Of a stretch of 64,000 nt of DNA, positions 18,236 to 31,309 are shown one piece after another (position 1 is the first letter of the stretch; each line of letters opens with the position of its first letter). Where the stretch lies: positions 4,092,001-4,156,000 of the forward strand of contig NZ_CP154796.1 of the NCBI RefSeq assembly GCF_039566955.1. Reading direction: 5' to 3'. The translations under genes were made by a program, and so were the position numbers. The DNA comes from Micromonospora sp. DSM 45708. GTDB taxonomy: Bacteria > Actinomycetota > Actinomycetes > Mycobacteriales > Micromonosporaceae. Below the pieces are notes generated by a model. That model made no database searches and had not been told where the DNA came from. It saw only the letters and a list, made by a program, of their open reading frames with translations.

Positions 18236-19102
18236 TCAACGTAAAGTGACCGAGCCGTCAGTCAGCCCGGCGGTGGTCAGGGCGCTCCGGCACTCGGCCA
18301 GCACCCGCTCCGCGGCGGCCCGCAGGGCGGCCGGGTCGGGCCCCGCGCCCAGCACCTCCCGGGAGTACGACGGCAGCACCGACGGCAGCGCGGCGCCGAA
18401 GACGGTACGCAGCCCGGCGGGCGTGCCGCCCTGCGCGCCCAGCCCCGGCGCGAGCAGCGGACCGTTCACCCCGCCGAGGTCGTGGCCGGTCTCGCCGATC
18501 GTCGCGCCGACCACCAGACCGAAGCTACCGAGCGGCTCCGCACCGCGATTGAGCTGGGAAATCTCATCGATGACGGCCTGCGCTACGGTGCGTCCGTCGG
18601 GCCCTACCGCGCGCTGCACGGCGGCCCCCTCCGGGTTGGAGGTGAGCGCCAGGACGAAGACCCCGCCACCGTGCGCGGCGGCCGTCTCGACCATCGGCGC
18701 GAGCGAACCTACTCCCAGGTAGGGGCTCGCGGTGACCGCGTCGACATACAGCGGGCTGGATGGATCGAGGTACGCCGAGGCGTACGCGCGGACCGTCGAG
18801 CCGATGTCGCCGCGCTTGACGTCGAGGAGAACGAGCGCGCCCACATTCCGCAACTGTCGGATAGTTGACTCAAGCACCGCCACCCCGCGCGAGCCGAAGC
18901 GCTCGAAGAACGCCGACTGCGGCTTGACCACCGCCACCCGGTCGCCGATCGCCTCCACCACGGTCCGGCAGAACCGGTCGAGCCCGTCGACGTCGTCGGG
19001 CAGCCCCCAGTCGGCCAGCAGGCCCGGGTGCGGATCGATCCCCACGCAGAGCGGTCCCCGCTCCGCCACGGCCCGGTGCAGGCGCGCGCCGAACGTCTCC
19101 AT
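18236..19102 (-). CDS. pyrF: Orotidine 5'-phosphate decarboxylase (type 2)
   Basis: 288 residues. Last step of UMP synthesis. The long actinobacterial form, with GIDPHPGLL at the N-terminus, VKPQSAFFERFG, the catalytic DVKRGDIGST motif (Lys/Asp tetrad), SPYLGVGSL, LTSNPEG and the phosphate-binding APGLGAQGG near residue 230. GGGAGAG precedes the ATG. It is separated from pyrD by bioA and a 114-base gap with a small hairpin (ggcggcc/ggccgcc at 19121-19137). Confidence 0.96.
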   Translation of the reverse strand: METFGARLHRAVAERGPLCVGIDPHPGLLADWGLPDDVDGLDRFCRTVVEAIGDRVAVVKPQSAFFERFGSRGVAVLESTIRQLRNVGALVLLDVKRGDIGSTVRAYASAYLDPSSPLYVDAVTASPYLGVGSLAPMVETAAAHGGGVFVLALTSNPEGAAVQRAVGPDGRTVAQAVIDEISQLNRGAEPLGSFGLVVGATIGETGHDLGGVNGPLLAPGLGAQGGTPAGLRTVFGAALPSVLPSYSREVLGAGPDPAALRAAAERVLAECRSALTTAGLTDGSVTLR

Positions 19103-19216
19103 CGCGTCTCTCCCTCTTCCGGCGGCCCCGGGCCGCCTCGGTGTCCCGCGACGGCACTCCCGCCGCGTCAGGTCGCTCCGGCCGGACTCAGCCGGCCCTG
19201 GCCGCCCCGTCGGGGC

Positions 19217-20491
19217 TCAGCCGGCCTTGACCGCCGCCGCCACACCGGCGGCGATCCGGGCGGTGTCCGCGGCGTCACAGACGTACGGCGGCATGGTGTA
19301 GACGAGGTCCCGGAACGGGCGCAGCCACACGCCCTCGGCCGCCGCCGCGGCGGTGGCCCGGGGCAGGTCCACCTCGTGGTCCAGTTGCACCACGCCGATC
19401 GCGCCGAGCACCCGCACGTCGGCGACCCCGGGAGCGCCGCGCAACGGCGCCAGGCCGGCCCGCAGCCCCTCGGCGATCTCCGCCACCCGCCCGGCCCAGT
19501 CACCGGCGCGCAGCAGGCCCAGGGAGGCGTTCGCGACCGCGCAGGCGAGCGGGTTGCCCATGAACGTCGGCCCGTGCGCCAGCACTCCGCCGGACGAGAT
19601 CGCGCCGGCCACCGCCGGGGTGCAGAGCGCCGCCGCCAGCGTCAGGTAGCCGCCGGTGAGCGCCTTGCCGACGCAGAGCACGTCCGGCGTGACGCCGGCG
19701 TGCTCGGCGGCGAACATCCGTCCGGTCCGGCCGAAGCCGGTGGCGATCTCGTCGAGGATCAGCAGGATGCCGTGTTCCCGGGTCACCTCGCGCAGCACCC
19801 GCAGGTAGTGCGGATGGTGGAACCGCATCCCGCCGGCGCCCTGGACCACCGGCTCCACGATGACCGCGGCCAGCTCGCCGGCGTGCCGCTCGACGGCGTC
19901 CACGAGCGCCGCCTCGTACGCCGGGTCCGGCGGGGCGTCGAAGCCGGCCGGCGGCAGGGGCGCGAACACCTGCCGGGGCAGCACGTCGCCCCAGAGGTGG
20001 TGCATGCCGCCCTCCGGGTCGCAGACGCTCATCGGGTGGAACGTGTCGCCGTGGTAGCCGCCCCGCCAGGTGCCCAGGCGGCGGCGCTCCGGACGCCCCA
20101 CGGCGCGCTGGTACTGGAGGGCCATCTTCACCGCGACCTCGACGCTGACCGAGCCGGAGTCGGCCAGGAAGACGTGCTCCAGACCGTCCGGGGCCAGCTC
20201 GACCAGAGTGTGCGCCAGGCGTACCGCGGGCTCGTGGGTGAGCCCGCCGAACATCACGTGGCTCATCCGGCCGAGCTGGTCGGTCACGGCCGCGTCCAGC
20301 ACCGGGTGGCGGTAGCCGTGGATCGCCGCCCACCACGACGACATCCCGTCGACCAGCTCCCGACCGTCGGCCAACCGCAGCCGCACCCCCGACGCGCTCT
20401 CCACCACGTAGGGCGGGCTGGCCGGTGGCGACGCCGCGTACGGGTGCCAGACGTGCTGCCGGTCAAGGGCGAGGATCTCCTCGGGCGTCAC
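19217..20491 (-). CDS. bioA: Adenosylmethionine-8-amino-7-oxononanoate aminotransferase
   Basis: 424 residues from GTG 20491, preceded by GGAGGAG. A PLP-dependent class III aminotransferase making 7,8-diaminopelargonate in biotin synthesis. Signatures: [54 protein letters not shown] and the Schiff-base lysine in [10 protein letters not shown]. It uses SAM, made by metK of the same region. No bioB, bioD or bioF is beside it. Lying between pyrD and pyrF, it interrupts the usual pyrimidine order, so it may be expressed as part of the pyr transcript. Confidence 0.93.
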   Translation of the reverse strand: MTPEEILALDRQHVWHPYAASPPASPPYVVESASGVRLRLADGRELVDGMSSWWAAIHGYRHPVLDAAVTDQLGRMSHVMFGGLTHEPAVRLAHTLVELAPDGLEHVFLADSGSVSVEVAVKMALQYQRAVGRPERRRLGTWRGGYHGDTFHPMSVCDPEGGMHHLWGDVLPRQVFAPLPPAGFDAPPDPAYEAALVDAVERHAGELAAVIVEPVVQGAGGMRFHHPHYLRVLREVTREHGILLILDEIATGFGRTGRMFAAEHAGVTPDVLCVGKALTGGYLTLAAALCTPAVAGAISSGGVLAHGPTFMGNPLACAVANASLGLLRAGDWAGRVAEIAEGLRAGLAPLRGAPGVADVRVLGAIGVVQLDHEVDLPRATAAAAAEGVWLRPFRDLVYTMPPYVCDAADTARIAAGVAAAVKAG

Positions 20492-20584
20492 GGACTCTCC
20501 TCCTTCGTCCCACTCCCACGATCGTGCGGTTCCGGCCCGCGTCACGCCGCGGATCAGCGGTATGCCGGGGCGGGAACCGCACGG

Positions 20585-21601
20585 TCACGCGGCGGGGGTG
20601 CGGGTGGTGATGGCTCGGGTCAGGGCGGGGCCGCGGTAGATGAAGCCGGTGTAGAGCTGCACCAGGGCGGCGCCGGCGTCGAACATCCGGGTCGCGTCGT
20701 CCGGGTCGAGGATGCCGCCGACGCCGATCACCGGCAGCCGTCCGCCGGTTTCCCGGTGCACGAAGGCGACCACCTCGCGGGCGCGGGTGGTCAACGGGCG
20801 GCCGGACAGGCCGCCGGTCTCGGCGCCGCGCGCCCGGTCGGCCGGGGCGAGCCCGTCCCGGCCCAGCGTGGTGTTGGTGGCGATGACGCCGGCCGCACCC
20901 CGGTCGAGGCACACCTCCAGCAGCTCCGCCACCGCCGGTTCGGTCAGGTCCGGGGCGATCTTCACCAGCACCGGCTTCTCGCCGACCAGCGCGGCGAGCA
21001 GCGCGTCCAGGTGGGACCGGTCCTGAAGCGACCGCAGGCCCGGGGTGTTCGGTGAGGACACGTTGACCGCGAAGTAGTCGCCGTGGCCCTTGAGCGCCCG
21101 GTAGGAGGCGAGGTAGTCCTCGACCGCCTCGTCCAGCGGGGTCACCTTGGACTTGCCCAGTGAGATGCCCAGCGGGACGCCGAGCGGGCGTGGCAGCGCC
21201 GCCAACCGGGCCGCCAGGGCCTCGGCGCCGGCGTTGTTGAAGCCCATCCGGTTGACCACGGCCTCGCTGTCGCGCAGCCGGAACAGCCGGGGCCGGGGAT
21301 TGCCCGGCTGGGCGTGCGCGGTCACGGTGCCGACCTCGACGAAACCGAAGCCCAGCGCCGGCCAGGCCGGCAGCGCGACCCCGTTCTTGTCCATCCCGGC
21401 CGCCAGTCCCACCGGGTTCGGGAACCGCACGCCGAACACGGTGCGCGGCGCCGCCCGGAAGTACGCCCGACGCAGCGCCGCCAGCACCGCCGGCCGCCGG
21501 GACAGCGCGGCGAGCCGCGCCAGCGTCCACTCGTGCGCCGCCTCCGCGTCCCCGCCCCCGAGCGCGAACAGCCGGGGCCGCACCACCCGCTCGAAGATCA
21601 C
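20585..21601 (-). CDS. pyrD: Dihydroorotate dehydrogenase (quinone, class 2)
   Basis: 338 residues, GTG start at 21601 with GGAGG 8 bases upstream. The class 2, membrane-associated FMN enzyme that passes electrons to quinone. An N-terminal helix region ([12 protein letters not shown]...HEWTL) precedes the barrel: [44 protein letters not shown] with the class 2 catalytic Ser, and GVGGI near the C-terminus. It follows carB, separated by a family B palindrome. Confidence 0.96.
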   Translation of the reverse strand: MIFERVVRPRLFALGGGDAEAAHEWTLARLAALSRRPAVLAALRRAYFRAAPRTVFGVRFPNPVGLAAGMDKNGVALPAWPALGFGFVEVGTVTAHAQPGNPRPRLFRLRDSEAVVNRMGFNNAGAEALAARLAALPRPLGVPLGISLGKSKVTPLDEAVEDYLASYRALKGHGDYFAVNVSSPNTPGLRSLQDRSHLDALLAALVGEKPVLVKIAPDLTEPAVAELLEVCLDRGAAGVIATNTTLGRDGLAPADRARGAETGGLSGRPLTTRAREVVAFVHRETGGRLPVIGVGGILDPDDATRMFDAGAALVQLYTGFIYRGPALTRAITTRTPAA

Positions 21602-21621
21602 CGCTCGCCCTCCGATTCGGT

Positions 21622-21676
21622 GATCATGAGGTTGGCGGCGGTGTGGATCTCCGCCCCGACCGCCAACCTCATGATC
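21622..21676. repeat. 55-base palindrome, family B copy 1
   Basis: Perfect 17-base arms GATCATGAGGTTGGCGG (21622-21638) and CCGCCAACCTCATGATC (21660-21676) around a 21-base loop. The same arms and loop length, but a different loop sequence, recur at 57697-57751. This copy is 19 bases downstream of the carB stop and 20 bases ahead of the pyrD start region, inside the pyrimidine operon, so it could modulate read-through or mRNA stability between carB and pyrD. Confidence 0.88.
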
Positions 21677-21695
21677 GACGGGGATGTCGGGGTGG

Positions 21696-25035
<3,340 letters not shown>

Positions 25036-25043
<8 letters not shown>

Positions 25044-26202
25044 TCGTACGCCCCTCGCTGTGGGTCCGGCCTTCGATGAGCTCGGCGAAGCGGTCGAAGA
25101 GGTAGTCCGCGTCGTGCGGGCCGGCCGCCGCCTCCGGGTGGTACTGGACGGTGAAGGCGGGCACGTCCACGGCCCGCAGCCCCTCGACCACGTTGTCATT
25201 GAGGCAGACGTGTGACACCCGGACGCCACCGAAGTCGGTGTCGACCACCTGGTCGGGGACGACCGCGCCGGACCGGACGCCCGGCACCTGCACGGCGAAG
25301 CCGTGGTTGTGGCTGGTCACCTCCACCTTGCCGGTGGCCCGGTCCAGCACCGGCTGGTTGATGCCGCGGTGGCCGTACCCGAGCTTGTAGGTGCCGAAGC
25401 CGAGCGCCCGGCCGAGGATCTGGCTGCCGAAGCAGATGCCGAACAGCGGGACCCGGCGGGTGAGCACCTCCCGGGCCAGCGCCACCGGCCCGTCGGCGGT
25501 CGCCGGGTCACCCGGGCCGGGCGAGAGGAAGACCGCGTCCGCGCCGGTGGCGAGCAGGTCCTCGACGGTCGAGCCGGCGGGCAGCACGTGGGTGGTGACG
25601 CCGCGGGCGGCGAGCCGGCGCGGCACGTTGCGCTTGATGCCCAGGTCCAGCGCGGCCACCGTGAACCGGTGCTCGCCCCGGGCCTCGACCACGTACGGCT
25701 TCGCGGTGGTCACCTCGGCGGACAGGTCCGCGCCGACCATCCCCGGCGACCGGCGGACCCGCTCCAGCAGCGCGGCCGGGTCGTCCTCGACGCTGGAGAC
25801 GCCGACCCGCATCGCGCCGCGTTCGCGCAGGTGCCGGGTGAGCGCCCGGGTGTCCACGCCACTGATGCCGACCACGCCCTCGGCGGCGAGCCGGTCCTCC
25901 AGCCCGCCGGTGGCACGCCAGTTCGAGCCGATCCGGGCCGGGTCGCGCACCACGTACCCGGCCACCCAGATCCGGCCGGACTCGTCGTCGGCGCCGTTGA
26001 CGCCGGTGTTGCCGATGTGCGGCGCGGTCTGCACCACCACCTGGCGGTGGTAGGAGGGGTCGGTGAGCGTCTCCTGGTAGCCGGTCATGCCGGTGTTGAA
26101 GACCGCCTCACCGAAGGTCTCCCCGACGCTGCCGTACGCCTCGCCGTGGAACGTGCGCCCGTCCTCCAGGACGAGGATCGCGCTTCTCCGCCTACTGCTC
26201 AC
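25036..26202 (-). CDS. carA: Carbamoyl-phosphate synthase small subunit
   Basis: 388 residues from GTG 26202, which overlaps the pyrC stop as GTGA. N-terminal CarA domain ([40 protein letters not shown]) and C-terminal class I glutamine amidotransferase: nucleophile Cys in [11 protein letters not shown], with catalytic His/Glu in [13 protein letters not shown]. The His usually following the nucleophile (GHQ) is Ser here, a position not required for catalysis. Hydrolyses glutamine and feeds ammonia to CarB. Confidence 0.97.
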
Positions 26203-27476
26203 TTGACAGCCTTTCCGTCCAGGACCGTCGGCTCGCCGCGCAGGAAGGTCGCCACGATGCGACCCGGCAGCGTCATGCGGGCGTACGGGGTGTTGCGACT
26301 GCGGCTGGCCAGCTCCGCCGGCTCGATCACGCGTCGGGCCGCCGGGTCGACCAGTGTCAGGTTGGCCGGCACGCCGGGCGCCGGGTCGAGGCCGTGCCCG
26401 GCCAGCCCGGCGATCCGGGCCGGGACGCGCGACATGCGCTCGGCGATCAGGTCCCACCGCGGGCCGAGCACGTCCAGCGCGATGGAGAGCGCGGTCTCCA
26501 GGCCGAGCATGCCCGGCCGGGCGTACGCCCACTCGCACTCCTTGTCCTCCACGGCGTGCGGCGCGTGGTCGGTGGCGATGACGTCGATCACGCCCTCGGC
26601 CAGCGCGGCGCGCAGCGCGGCGATGTCGGCGGCGGTGCGCAGCGGCGGGTTGACCTTGAAGACCGGGTCGTAGCTCTCGGCCCGTTCGTCGGTCAGCAGC
26701 AGGTGGTGCGGCGTCACCTCGGCGGTCACCCGCACCCCGCGCGCCTTGGCCTGCCGCAGCACCTCGACGCTGCCGGCGGTGGAGACGTGGCAGACGTGCA
26801 GCCGGCTGCCCACGTGCTCGGCCAGCAGCACGTCCCGGGCGATGATCGCCTCCTCGGCCACGGCCGGCCACCCGGTCAGGCCGAGGCGGGTGGAGACCTC
26901 GCCCTCGTGCATCTGCGCGCCCTCGGTGAGCCGGGGCTCCTCGGCGTGCTGGGCGATCACCCCGTCGAACGCCTTGACGTACTCCAGCGCGCGACGCATC
27001 AGCCGCGGGTCGGCGACGCAGTGCCCGTCGTCGGAGAAGATCCGCACCCGGGCCGCGGAGTCGGCCATCGCGCCCAGCTCGGCCAGGTGCTCGCCGGCCA
27101 GGCCGACCGTGACCGCGCCGATCGGCTGCACGTCGACCAGGCCGGCCTCCCGGCCCAGCCGCCAGACCTGTTCGACCACGCCGGCGGTGTCCGCGACCGG
27201 TGAGGTGTTCGCCATCGCGCAGACCGCGGTGTAGCCGCCGAGCGCCGCCGCCCGGGAGCCGGACTCGACCGTCTCGGCGTCCTCCCGGCCGGGCTCGCGC
27301 AGGTGGGTGTGCAGGTCGACCAGGCCGGGCAGCGCGACGAGTCCGGTCCCGTCGAGCACCGTGGCGTCGTCGGCGGTCAGGCCGGCGCCGACCTCGGCCA
27401 CCACGCCGTCGCGGATGAGCAGGTCGGTCGGCTCGCCGCCGACCGGGCTGACGTTTCTGATCAGGTACGCGGTCAC
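26199..27476 (-). CDS. pyrC: Dihydroorotase
   Basis: 425 residues, GTG start overlapping the pyrB stop (GTGA). A class I amidohydrolase: zinc-binding [22 protein letters not shown] substrate region, metal ligands in HAEEPRL and HVCHVST, and VIATDHAPH with the catalytic Asp. Cyclises carbamoyl aspartate to dihydroorotate. It overlaps carA by 4 bases. Confidence 0.97.
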   Translation of the reverse strand: MTAYLIRNVSPVGGEPTDLLIRDGVVAEVGAGLTADDATVLDGTGLVALPGLVDLHTHLREPGREDAETVESGSRAAALGGYTAVCAMANTSPVADTAGVVEQVWRLGREAGLVDVQPIGAVTVGLAGEHLAELGAMADSAARVRIFSDDGHCVADPRLMRRALEYVKAFDGVIAQHAEEPRLTEGAQMHEGEVSTRLGLTGWPAVAEEAIIARDVLLAEHVGSRLHVCHVSTAGSVEVLRQAKARGVRVTAEVTPHHLLLTDERAESYDPVFKVNPPLRTAADIAALRAALAEGVIDVIATDHAPHAVEDKECEWAYARPGMLGLETALSIALDVLGPRWDLIAERMSRVPARIAGLAGHGLDPAPGVPANLTLVDPAARRVIEPAELASRSRNTPYARMTLPGRIVATFLRGEPTVLDGKAVK

Positions 27477-28399
27477 CGGTTGCTCCCTCCGAGCAGCAGG
27501 TAGAGGACGGCCATCCGCACGGAGACCCCGTTGGCGACCTGTTCGACGATGGTGGAGCGGGGCGAGTCGGCGACCTCGGGTGTGATCTCCATGCCCCGGT
27601 TCATCGGGCCGGGGTGCATGACGATCGCGTGCCCGGGCAGCCGGCGCATCCGCGGCCCGTCCAGCCCGTAGCGCCGGGCGTACTCGCGGGCCGACGGAAA
27701 GTAGGAGTCGCTCATCCGCTCCCGCTGCACCCGCAGCATCATCACCACGTCCACACCGGGAAGAACGGTGTCGAGGTCGTAGGAGACGTCGATGCCGGGC
27801 GCCAACGCCGGGGAGATGTCGACCGGGATGAGCGTCGGCGGGCCGACCAGGGTGACCTTGGCGCCGAGCGTGGAGAGCAGCAGCACGTTGGAGCGGGCCA
27901 CCCGCGAGTGCAGCACGTCGCCGACGATCGCCACGTGCAGGCCGGCGAGCCGGCCCAGCCGGGACCGCATCGTGTACGCGTCCAGCAGCGCCTGGGTGGG
28001 GTGCTCGTGGGTGCCGTCGCCGGCGTTGACCACCGACCCGTCCACCCAGTCGGCCAGCCGGTGCGGCGCGCCGGAGGCGGGGTGCCGGACCACCACCGCG
28101 TCGGCGCCCATCGCCTGGAGGGTGAGCGCGGTGTCCTTCAGGCTCTCGCCCTTGGCCACGCTGGAACCCTTGGCGGAGAAGTTGATCACGTCGGCGCTGA
28201 GCCGCTTGGCCGCCGCCTCGAACGAGATCCGGGTCCGGGTGGAGTCCTCGTAGAAGAGGTTGACCACGGTGCGCCCGCGCAACGCGGGCAGCTTCTTGAC
28301 CTCGCGGCCGGCCACTGTCGCCATCTCGGCCGCGGTGTCCAGGACCAGGGTGGCGGTGTCGGCGTCCAGGTCGGCGCCGGAGAGCAGGTGCCGGATCAC
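27473..28399 (-). CDS. pyrB: Aspartate carbamoyltransferase catalytic subunit
   Basis: 308 residues, GTG start overlapping the pyrR stop (GTGA). The carbamoyl-phosphate binding motif [13 protein letters not shown], substrate lysine in [30 protein letters not shown] and [11 protein letters not shown] are all present. First committed step of pyrimidine synthesis. No regulatory pyrI is seen, so it is likely the unregulated trimer controlled through PyrR. Confidence 0.97.
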   Translation of the reverse strand: MIRHLLSGADLDADTATLVLDTAAEMATVAGREVKKLPALRGRTVVNLFYEDSTRTRISFEAAAKRLSADVINFSAKGSSVAKGESLKDTALTLQAMGADAVVVRHPASGAPHRLADWVDGSVVNAGDGTHEHPTQALLDAYTMRSRLGRLAGLHVAIVGDVLHSRVARSNVLLLSTLGAKVTLVGPPTLIPVDISPALAPGIDVSYDLDTVLPGVDVVMMLRVQRERMSDSYFPSAREYARRYGLDGPRMRRLPGHAIVMHPGPMNRGMEITPEVADSPRSTIVEQVANGVSVRMAVLYLLLGGSNR

Positions 28400-28980
28400 G
28401 AGGGGGTCCCTCCGTACAGCCGCACCTCGTCGGCGCCGTCGGTCTCGGCGAGGGTGACCTTGACGTTCTCGGCCAACGCGGTGGGGATGTTCTTGCCCAC
28501 GTAGTCGGCGCGGATCGGCAGCTGGCGGTGGCCGCGGTCGACCAGGACGGCGAGTTGCACGGAGGCCGGGCGGCCGACGTCGCTCAGCGCGTCGAGCGCG
28601 GCCCGCACGGTACGGCCGGAGAAGAGCACGTCGTCGACGAGCACGACCCGCCGGCCGTCGATCCCGCCCGGCGGCAGGTCGGTCGGGCCGACCGCGCGGG
28701 TGGCGTGCCGGCGCAGGTCGTCGCGGTAAAGCGTGATGTCGAGCACGCCGACCGGGACGGTCACGTCCTCGAACGTGCTGATCCGGGCCGCGAGCCGGCG
28801 GGCCAGGGGCACACCCCGGGTGGGGATGCCGAGCAGCACGGTGTCGGCGGCGCCCTGGGTCTTCTCCAGGATCTGGTGGGCGATGCGGTCGACCACCCGC
28901 GAGACGTCGGCGGCGGCGAGGATCACCTTCACCGAGGGTTGTCGCGGCGGCGACGAATGGGCAGCCGGTGGGTAGGCCAC
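28396..28980 (-). CDS. pyrR: Pyrimidine operon regulator PyrR
   Basis: 194 residues from GTG 28980, with AAGGAGG at minus-strand distance 7. An RNA-binding attenuation/repressor protein with uracil phosphoribosyltransferase fold: PRPP loop [29 protein letters not shown] and [12 protein letters not shown]. Residues about 1-15 are a variable tail. First gene of pyrR-pyrB-pyrC-carA-carB. UMP-bound PyrR would bind the hairpin in its own leader and shut off translation of the operon. Confidence 0.96.
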   Translation of the reverse strand: MAYPPAAHSSPPRQPSVKVILAAADVSRVVDRIAHQILEKTQGAADTVLLGIPTRGVPLARRLAARISTFEDVTVPVGVLDITLYRDDLRRHATRAVGPTDLPPGGIDGRRVVLVDDVLFSGRTVRAALDALSDVGRPASVQLAVLVDRGHRQLPIRADYVGKNIPTALAENVKVTLAETDGADEVRLYGGTPS

Positions 28981-28986
28981 GGCGGA

Positions 28987-29024
28987 CCTCCTTCCCCGCC
29001 TCACGGGACGGGTCGTTAAAGGAC
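28987..29024 (-). promoter_or_regulatory. PyrR-binding RNA hairpin overlapping the RBS
   Basis: On the minus strand the leader holds TCCCGTGAGG, matching the PyrR anti-antiterminator loop consensus UCCNGNGAGG, flanked by CCCG/CGGG and, after an internal loop, TCCTT (29019-29023) paired with AAGGA (28989-28993). The lower stem thus buries the AAGGAGG ribosome binding site of pyrR. This layout fits PyrR-dependent translational repression, as described for mycobacterial pyr operons. A second hairpin with GGGCCC arms lies upstream at 29041-29057. Confidence 0.75.
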
Positions 29025-29184
29025 GTCTATCGACTCCGGCGGGCCCTTGCGGGGCCCGGACCGGGGCTTCACGCCACGTTACCAGCGGTCACCGGGCCGG
29101 CTGCCGCCGGTCCTGACCTGACAGTCAGCCCGGCGAAATGCGGACAAGCCAGACCGGCCTGTCGAACCTCCCCGACACCACCAC

Positions 29185-29213
29185 TTGACCAGTTGTCGCA
29201 ATCCCCGTACCGT
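29185..29213 (+). promoter_or_regulatory. Putative bldD promoter
   Basis: TTGACC (29185-29190) and TACCGT (29208-29213) with an exact 17-base spacer, about 54 bases upstream of the bldD ATG. The sequence just downstream (TCACGCTCCGTAGC) partly resembles the BldD operator consensus, so autorepression, known in Streptomyces, is plausible here. Confidence 0.55.
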
Positions 29214-29266
29214 CACGCTCCGTAGCGATAGCTGGGAGAACCCCGAGCAGCACTGGGAGTGTCCGA

Positions 29267-29755
29267 ATGCCCTCTGAATACGCCAAGTCGCTGGGCGCCC
29301 GCCTGCGCTCCATCCGCCAGCAGCAGGGCCTGTCCCTGCAGGGGGTGGAGGAGAAGTCGAACGGGCGGTGGAAGGCCGTGGTGGTCGGCTCGTACGAGCG
29401 CGGCGACCGCGCCGTCACCGTGTCCCGCCTGGCGGAGCTGGCCGACTTCTACCGAGTTCCCGTCTCGGAGCTGCTGCCCGACGGCAGCGGGGTGCGCCAC
29501 GAGCCCACCAGCAAGATCGTGCTGGACCTGGAGCGGCTCTACGACGAGGCCTCCGAGGACCTCGCCTACGTCGCCCGGTACGCCCGCGCCATCCAGCAGC
29601 AGCGCGGCGACTACAACGGCCGGGTGCTCTCCATCCGCGCCGACGACCTGCGCGCCCTCGCGATCGTCTACGACGCCTCACCGTCGGGCCTGATCGAGCG
29701 ACTCACCGAGCACGGTGTGCTGGTCGCCGACCCCCGCGCGTTCTTCGCCTCCTGA
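29267..29755 (+). CDS. bldD: Developmental transcription regulator BldD
   Basis: 162 residues. Residues 5-70 are an XRE-type helix-turn-helix (LGARLRSIRQQQGLSLQGVEEKSNG...GSYERGDRAVTVSRLAELADFY; landmarks only). The C-terminal domain carries the c-di-GMP-binding signature RGD-X8-RADD at residues 113-127, equivalent to R114/D116 and R125/D128 of the S. coelicolor protein. In sporulating actinomycetes c-di-GMP tetramer-bound BldD represses development genes. Position between pyrR (divergent) and nusB is conserved. Its presence indicates a differentiating actinomycete. Confidence 0.97.
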   Translation: MPSEYAKSLGARLRSIRQQQGLSLQGVEEKSNGRWKAVVVGSYERGDRAVTVSRLAELADFYRVPVSELLPDGSGVRHEPTSKIVLDLERLYDEASEDLAYVARYARAIQQQRGDYNGRVLSIRADDLRALAIVYDASPSGLIERLTEHGVLVADPRAFFAS

Positions 29756-29766
29756 GCCACGCACCA

Positions 29767-29801
29767 CGAAGGGCCCGTGCCGAACGGCACGGGCCCTTTC
29801 G
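29767..29801. terminator. Bidirectional terminator, bldD/nusB
   Basis: Arms CGAAGGGCCCGTGCCG (29767-29782) and CGGCACGGGCCCTTTCG (29785-29801) pair with a single one-base bulge and a two-base loop. It starts 11 bases after the bldD stop and ends 25 bases before the nusB stop, between converging genes. Confidence 0.85.
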
Positions 29802-29826
29802 TCGTTGGTGCGGCACCGCCGCAGCC

Positions 29827-30261
29827 TCAGCGGCTGGCGTACTCGGCGATCCGGCCGAGAATGCCGTTGAGGAAGCGGGGCGAGTCGTCGGTCGACATCT
29901 GCCGGGCCAGCTCGACGGCCTCGCTGATCGCCACCGCGTCGTCGATCTCGTCGACGTAGAGCAGCTCGTACACGGCGATCCGGGCGAGGTTGCGGTCGAC
30001 CACCGGCATCCGCTCCAGCGTCCACCCCTCGGCGTAGCTGGCGATCGTCTCGTCGATCCGGTCGAGGTGCGCCGCGACGCCCTCGACCAGCCCGACCGCG
30101 TAGCCGAGATGGTCCGGACGCGGCTGCTCGATCCGCTCCAGGTAGCCGGCGAGCACCTCCACCGGGGGGCGGTCCCGCAGGTCGGCCTCGAAGAGCACGT
30201 CCAGCGCCCGCTTGCGCGCCTTGCGGCGCGCCGGCATCTGCTGCTTCGGACCCTCGGCCAT
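29827..30261 (-). CDS. nusB: Transcription antitermination factor NusB
   Basis: 144 residues; binds boxA RNA with NusE (S10) for rRNA antitermination. All-helical NusB features: N-terminal MPARRKARKRALDVLFEADL (RNA-binding Arg cluster), the WTLERMPVVDRNLARIAVYELLY region (VVDRNLAR), and EAVELARQMSTDDSPRFLNGILG at the C-terminus (SPRFLNGIL). The start overlaps the efp stop by one base (TGATG). Confidence 0.96.
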   Translation of the reverse strand: MAEGPKQQMPARRKARKRALDVLFEADLRDRPPVEVLAGYLERIEQPRPDHLGYAVGLVEGVAAHLDRIDETIASYAEGWTLERMPVVDRNLARIAVYELLYVDEIDDAVAISEAVELARQMSTDDSPRFLNGILGRIAEYASR

Positions 30262-30818
30262 CAGGCTCGGCCGAGGTAACGGCCGTCGCGGGTGTCGACC
30301 TTGATCTTCTCGCCGGTGGTGATGAACAGCGGCACCTGGACGGTGGCGCCGGTCTCGACCGTGGCCGGCTTGTTGCCGCCGGTGGACCGGTCGCCCTGGA
30401 GGCCCGGCTCGGTGTAGGTGACCTCGAGCACGACCGAGGTCGGCAGCTCGATGTAGAGCGGGACGCCCTCGTGCGTCGCGACGGTCGCCTCGGCCTCCGG
30501 GAGGAGGTAGTTGGCGGCCTCGCCGACGGTGTCGCCCATCACGGTGATCTGGTCGAACGTCTCCAGGTCCATGAAGACGTAGTCCTCGCCGTCGGCGTAG
30601 AGGTACTGCATGGTGCGCTTGTCGACGGTGGCGGTCTCGACCTTGGTGCCCGCGTTGAAGGTCTTGTCGACCACCTTGCCGGACAGCACGTTCTTCAGCG
30701 TGGTACGCACGAACGCACCACCCTTACCGGGCTTGACGTGCTGGAACTCGACGACGGCCCACAGCTCGCCGTCCAGGTTGAGTACCAGGCCGTTCTTCAG
30801 GTCGTTGGTGGTGGCCAT
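30261..30818 (-). CDS. efp: Elongation factor P
   Basis: 185 residues. Relieves ribosome stalling at polyproline. KOW-like N-domain with the conserved loop [11 protein letters not shown] (tip Lys32, in the position that contacts the P-site tRNA), then two OB domains with the EF-P signature region [23 protein letters not shown]. In actinobacteria this Lys is thought to work without the known enzymatic modifications, and I see no modifying-enzyme gene here. Relevant because the window encodes a very proline-rich 1043-residue protein. Confidence 0.97.
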   Translation of the reverse strand: MATTNDLKNGLVLNLDGELWAVVEFQHVKPGKGGAFVRTTLKNVLSGKVVDKTFNAGTKVETATVDKRTMQYLYADGEDYVFMDLETFDQITVMGDTVGEAANYLLPEAEATVATHEGVPLYIELPTSVVLEVTYTEPGLQGDRSTGGNKPATVETGATVQVPLFITTGEKIKVDTRDGRYLGRA

Positions 30819-30862
30819 TTCCTGCCTTGATCATCAATTGGCGGACAGACCCACCAAGTCTA

Positions 30863-31309
30863 CTAGCTGTGTCGAATCGGACTCGCGCGCTGCGCGAGGT
30901 GGTGCAGGGCCAGCCGGTATCCGTCCACGCCCAGACCGCAGATCACGCCGGTGGCCACCGCCGAGACCACCGAGTGGTGCCGGAACTCCTCCCGGGCGTG
31001 GATGTTGGAGATGTGCACCTCGACCAGCGGGCCCCGCAGCATGGCGCAGGCGTCCCGGACCGCTACCGAGTAGTGCGACCAGGCGGCCGGGTTCAGCACC
31101 ACCGCCGCCTCCTCGTCCGCCGCCTGGTGCAGCCAGCCCAGCAGCTCGTGCTCGGCGTCGGTCTGCCGGACCACCACGTCCAGTCCCAGCTCCCGCCCGG
31201 TCCGCTCGCACATGGCCACCAGGTCGGCGTAGCTGGTCACGCCGTAGACGTCGACCTGGCGGGTGCCGAGGCGGCCCAGGTTCGGCCCGTTGAGCACGTA
31301 CGCCCTCAC
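30863..31309 (-). CDS. aroQ: 3-Dehydroquinate dehydratase, type II
   Basis: 148 residues from GTG 31309, overlapping the aroB stop as GTGA. Third step of the shikimate pathway. [11 protein letters not shown] at the N-terminus, the catalytic Tyr region [19 protein letters not shown] and [17 protein letters not shown] with the catalytic His. Usual actinobacterial type II size. Following gene is efp. Confidence 0.97.
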   Translation of the reverse strand: MRAYVLNGPNLGRLGTRQVDVYGVTSYADLVAMCERTGRELGLDVVVRQTDAEHELLGWLHQAADEEAAVVLNPAAWSHYSVAVRDACAMLRGPLVEVHISNIHAREEFRHHSVVSAVATGVICGLGVDGYRLALHHLAQRASPIRHS

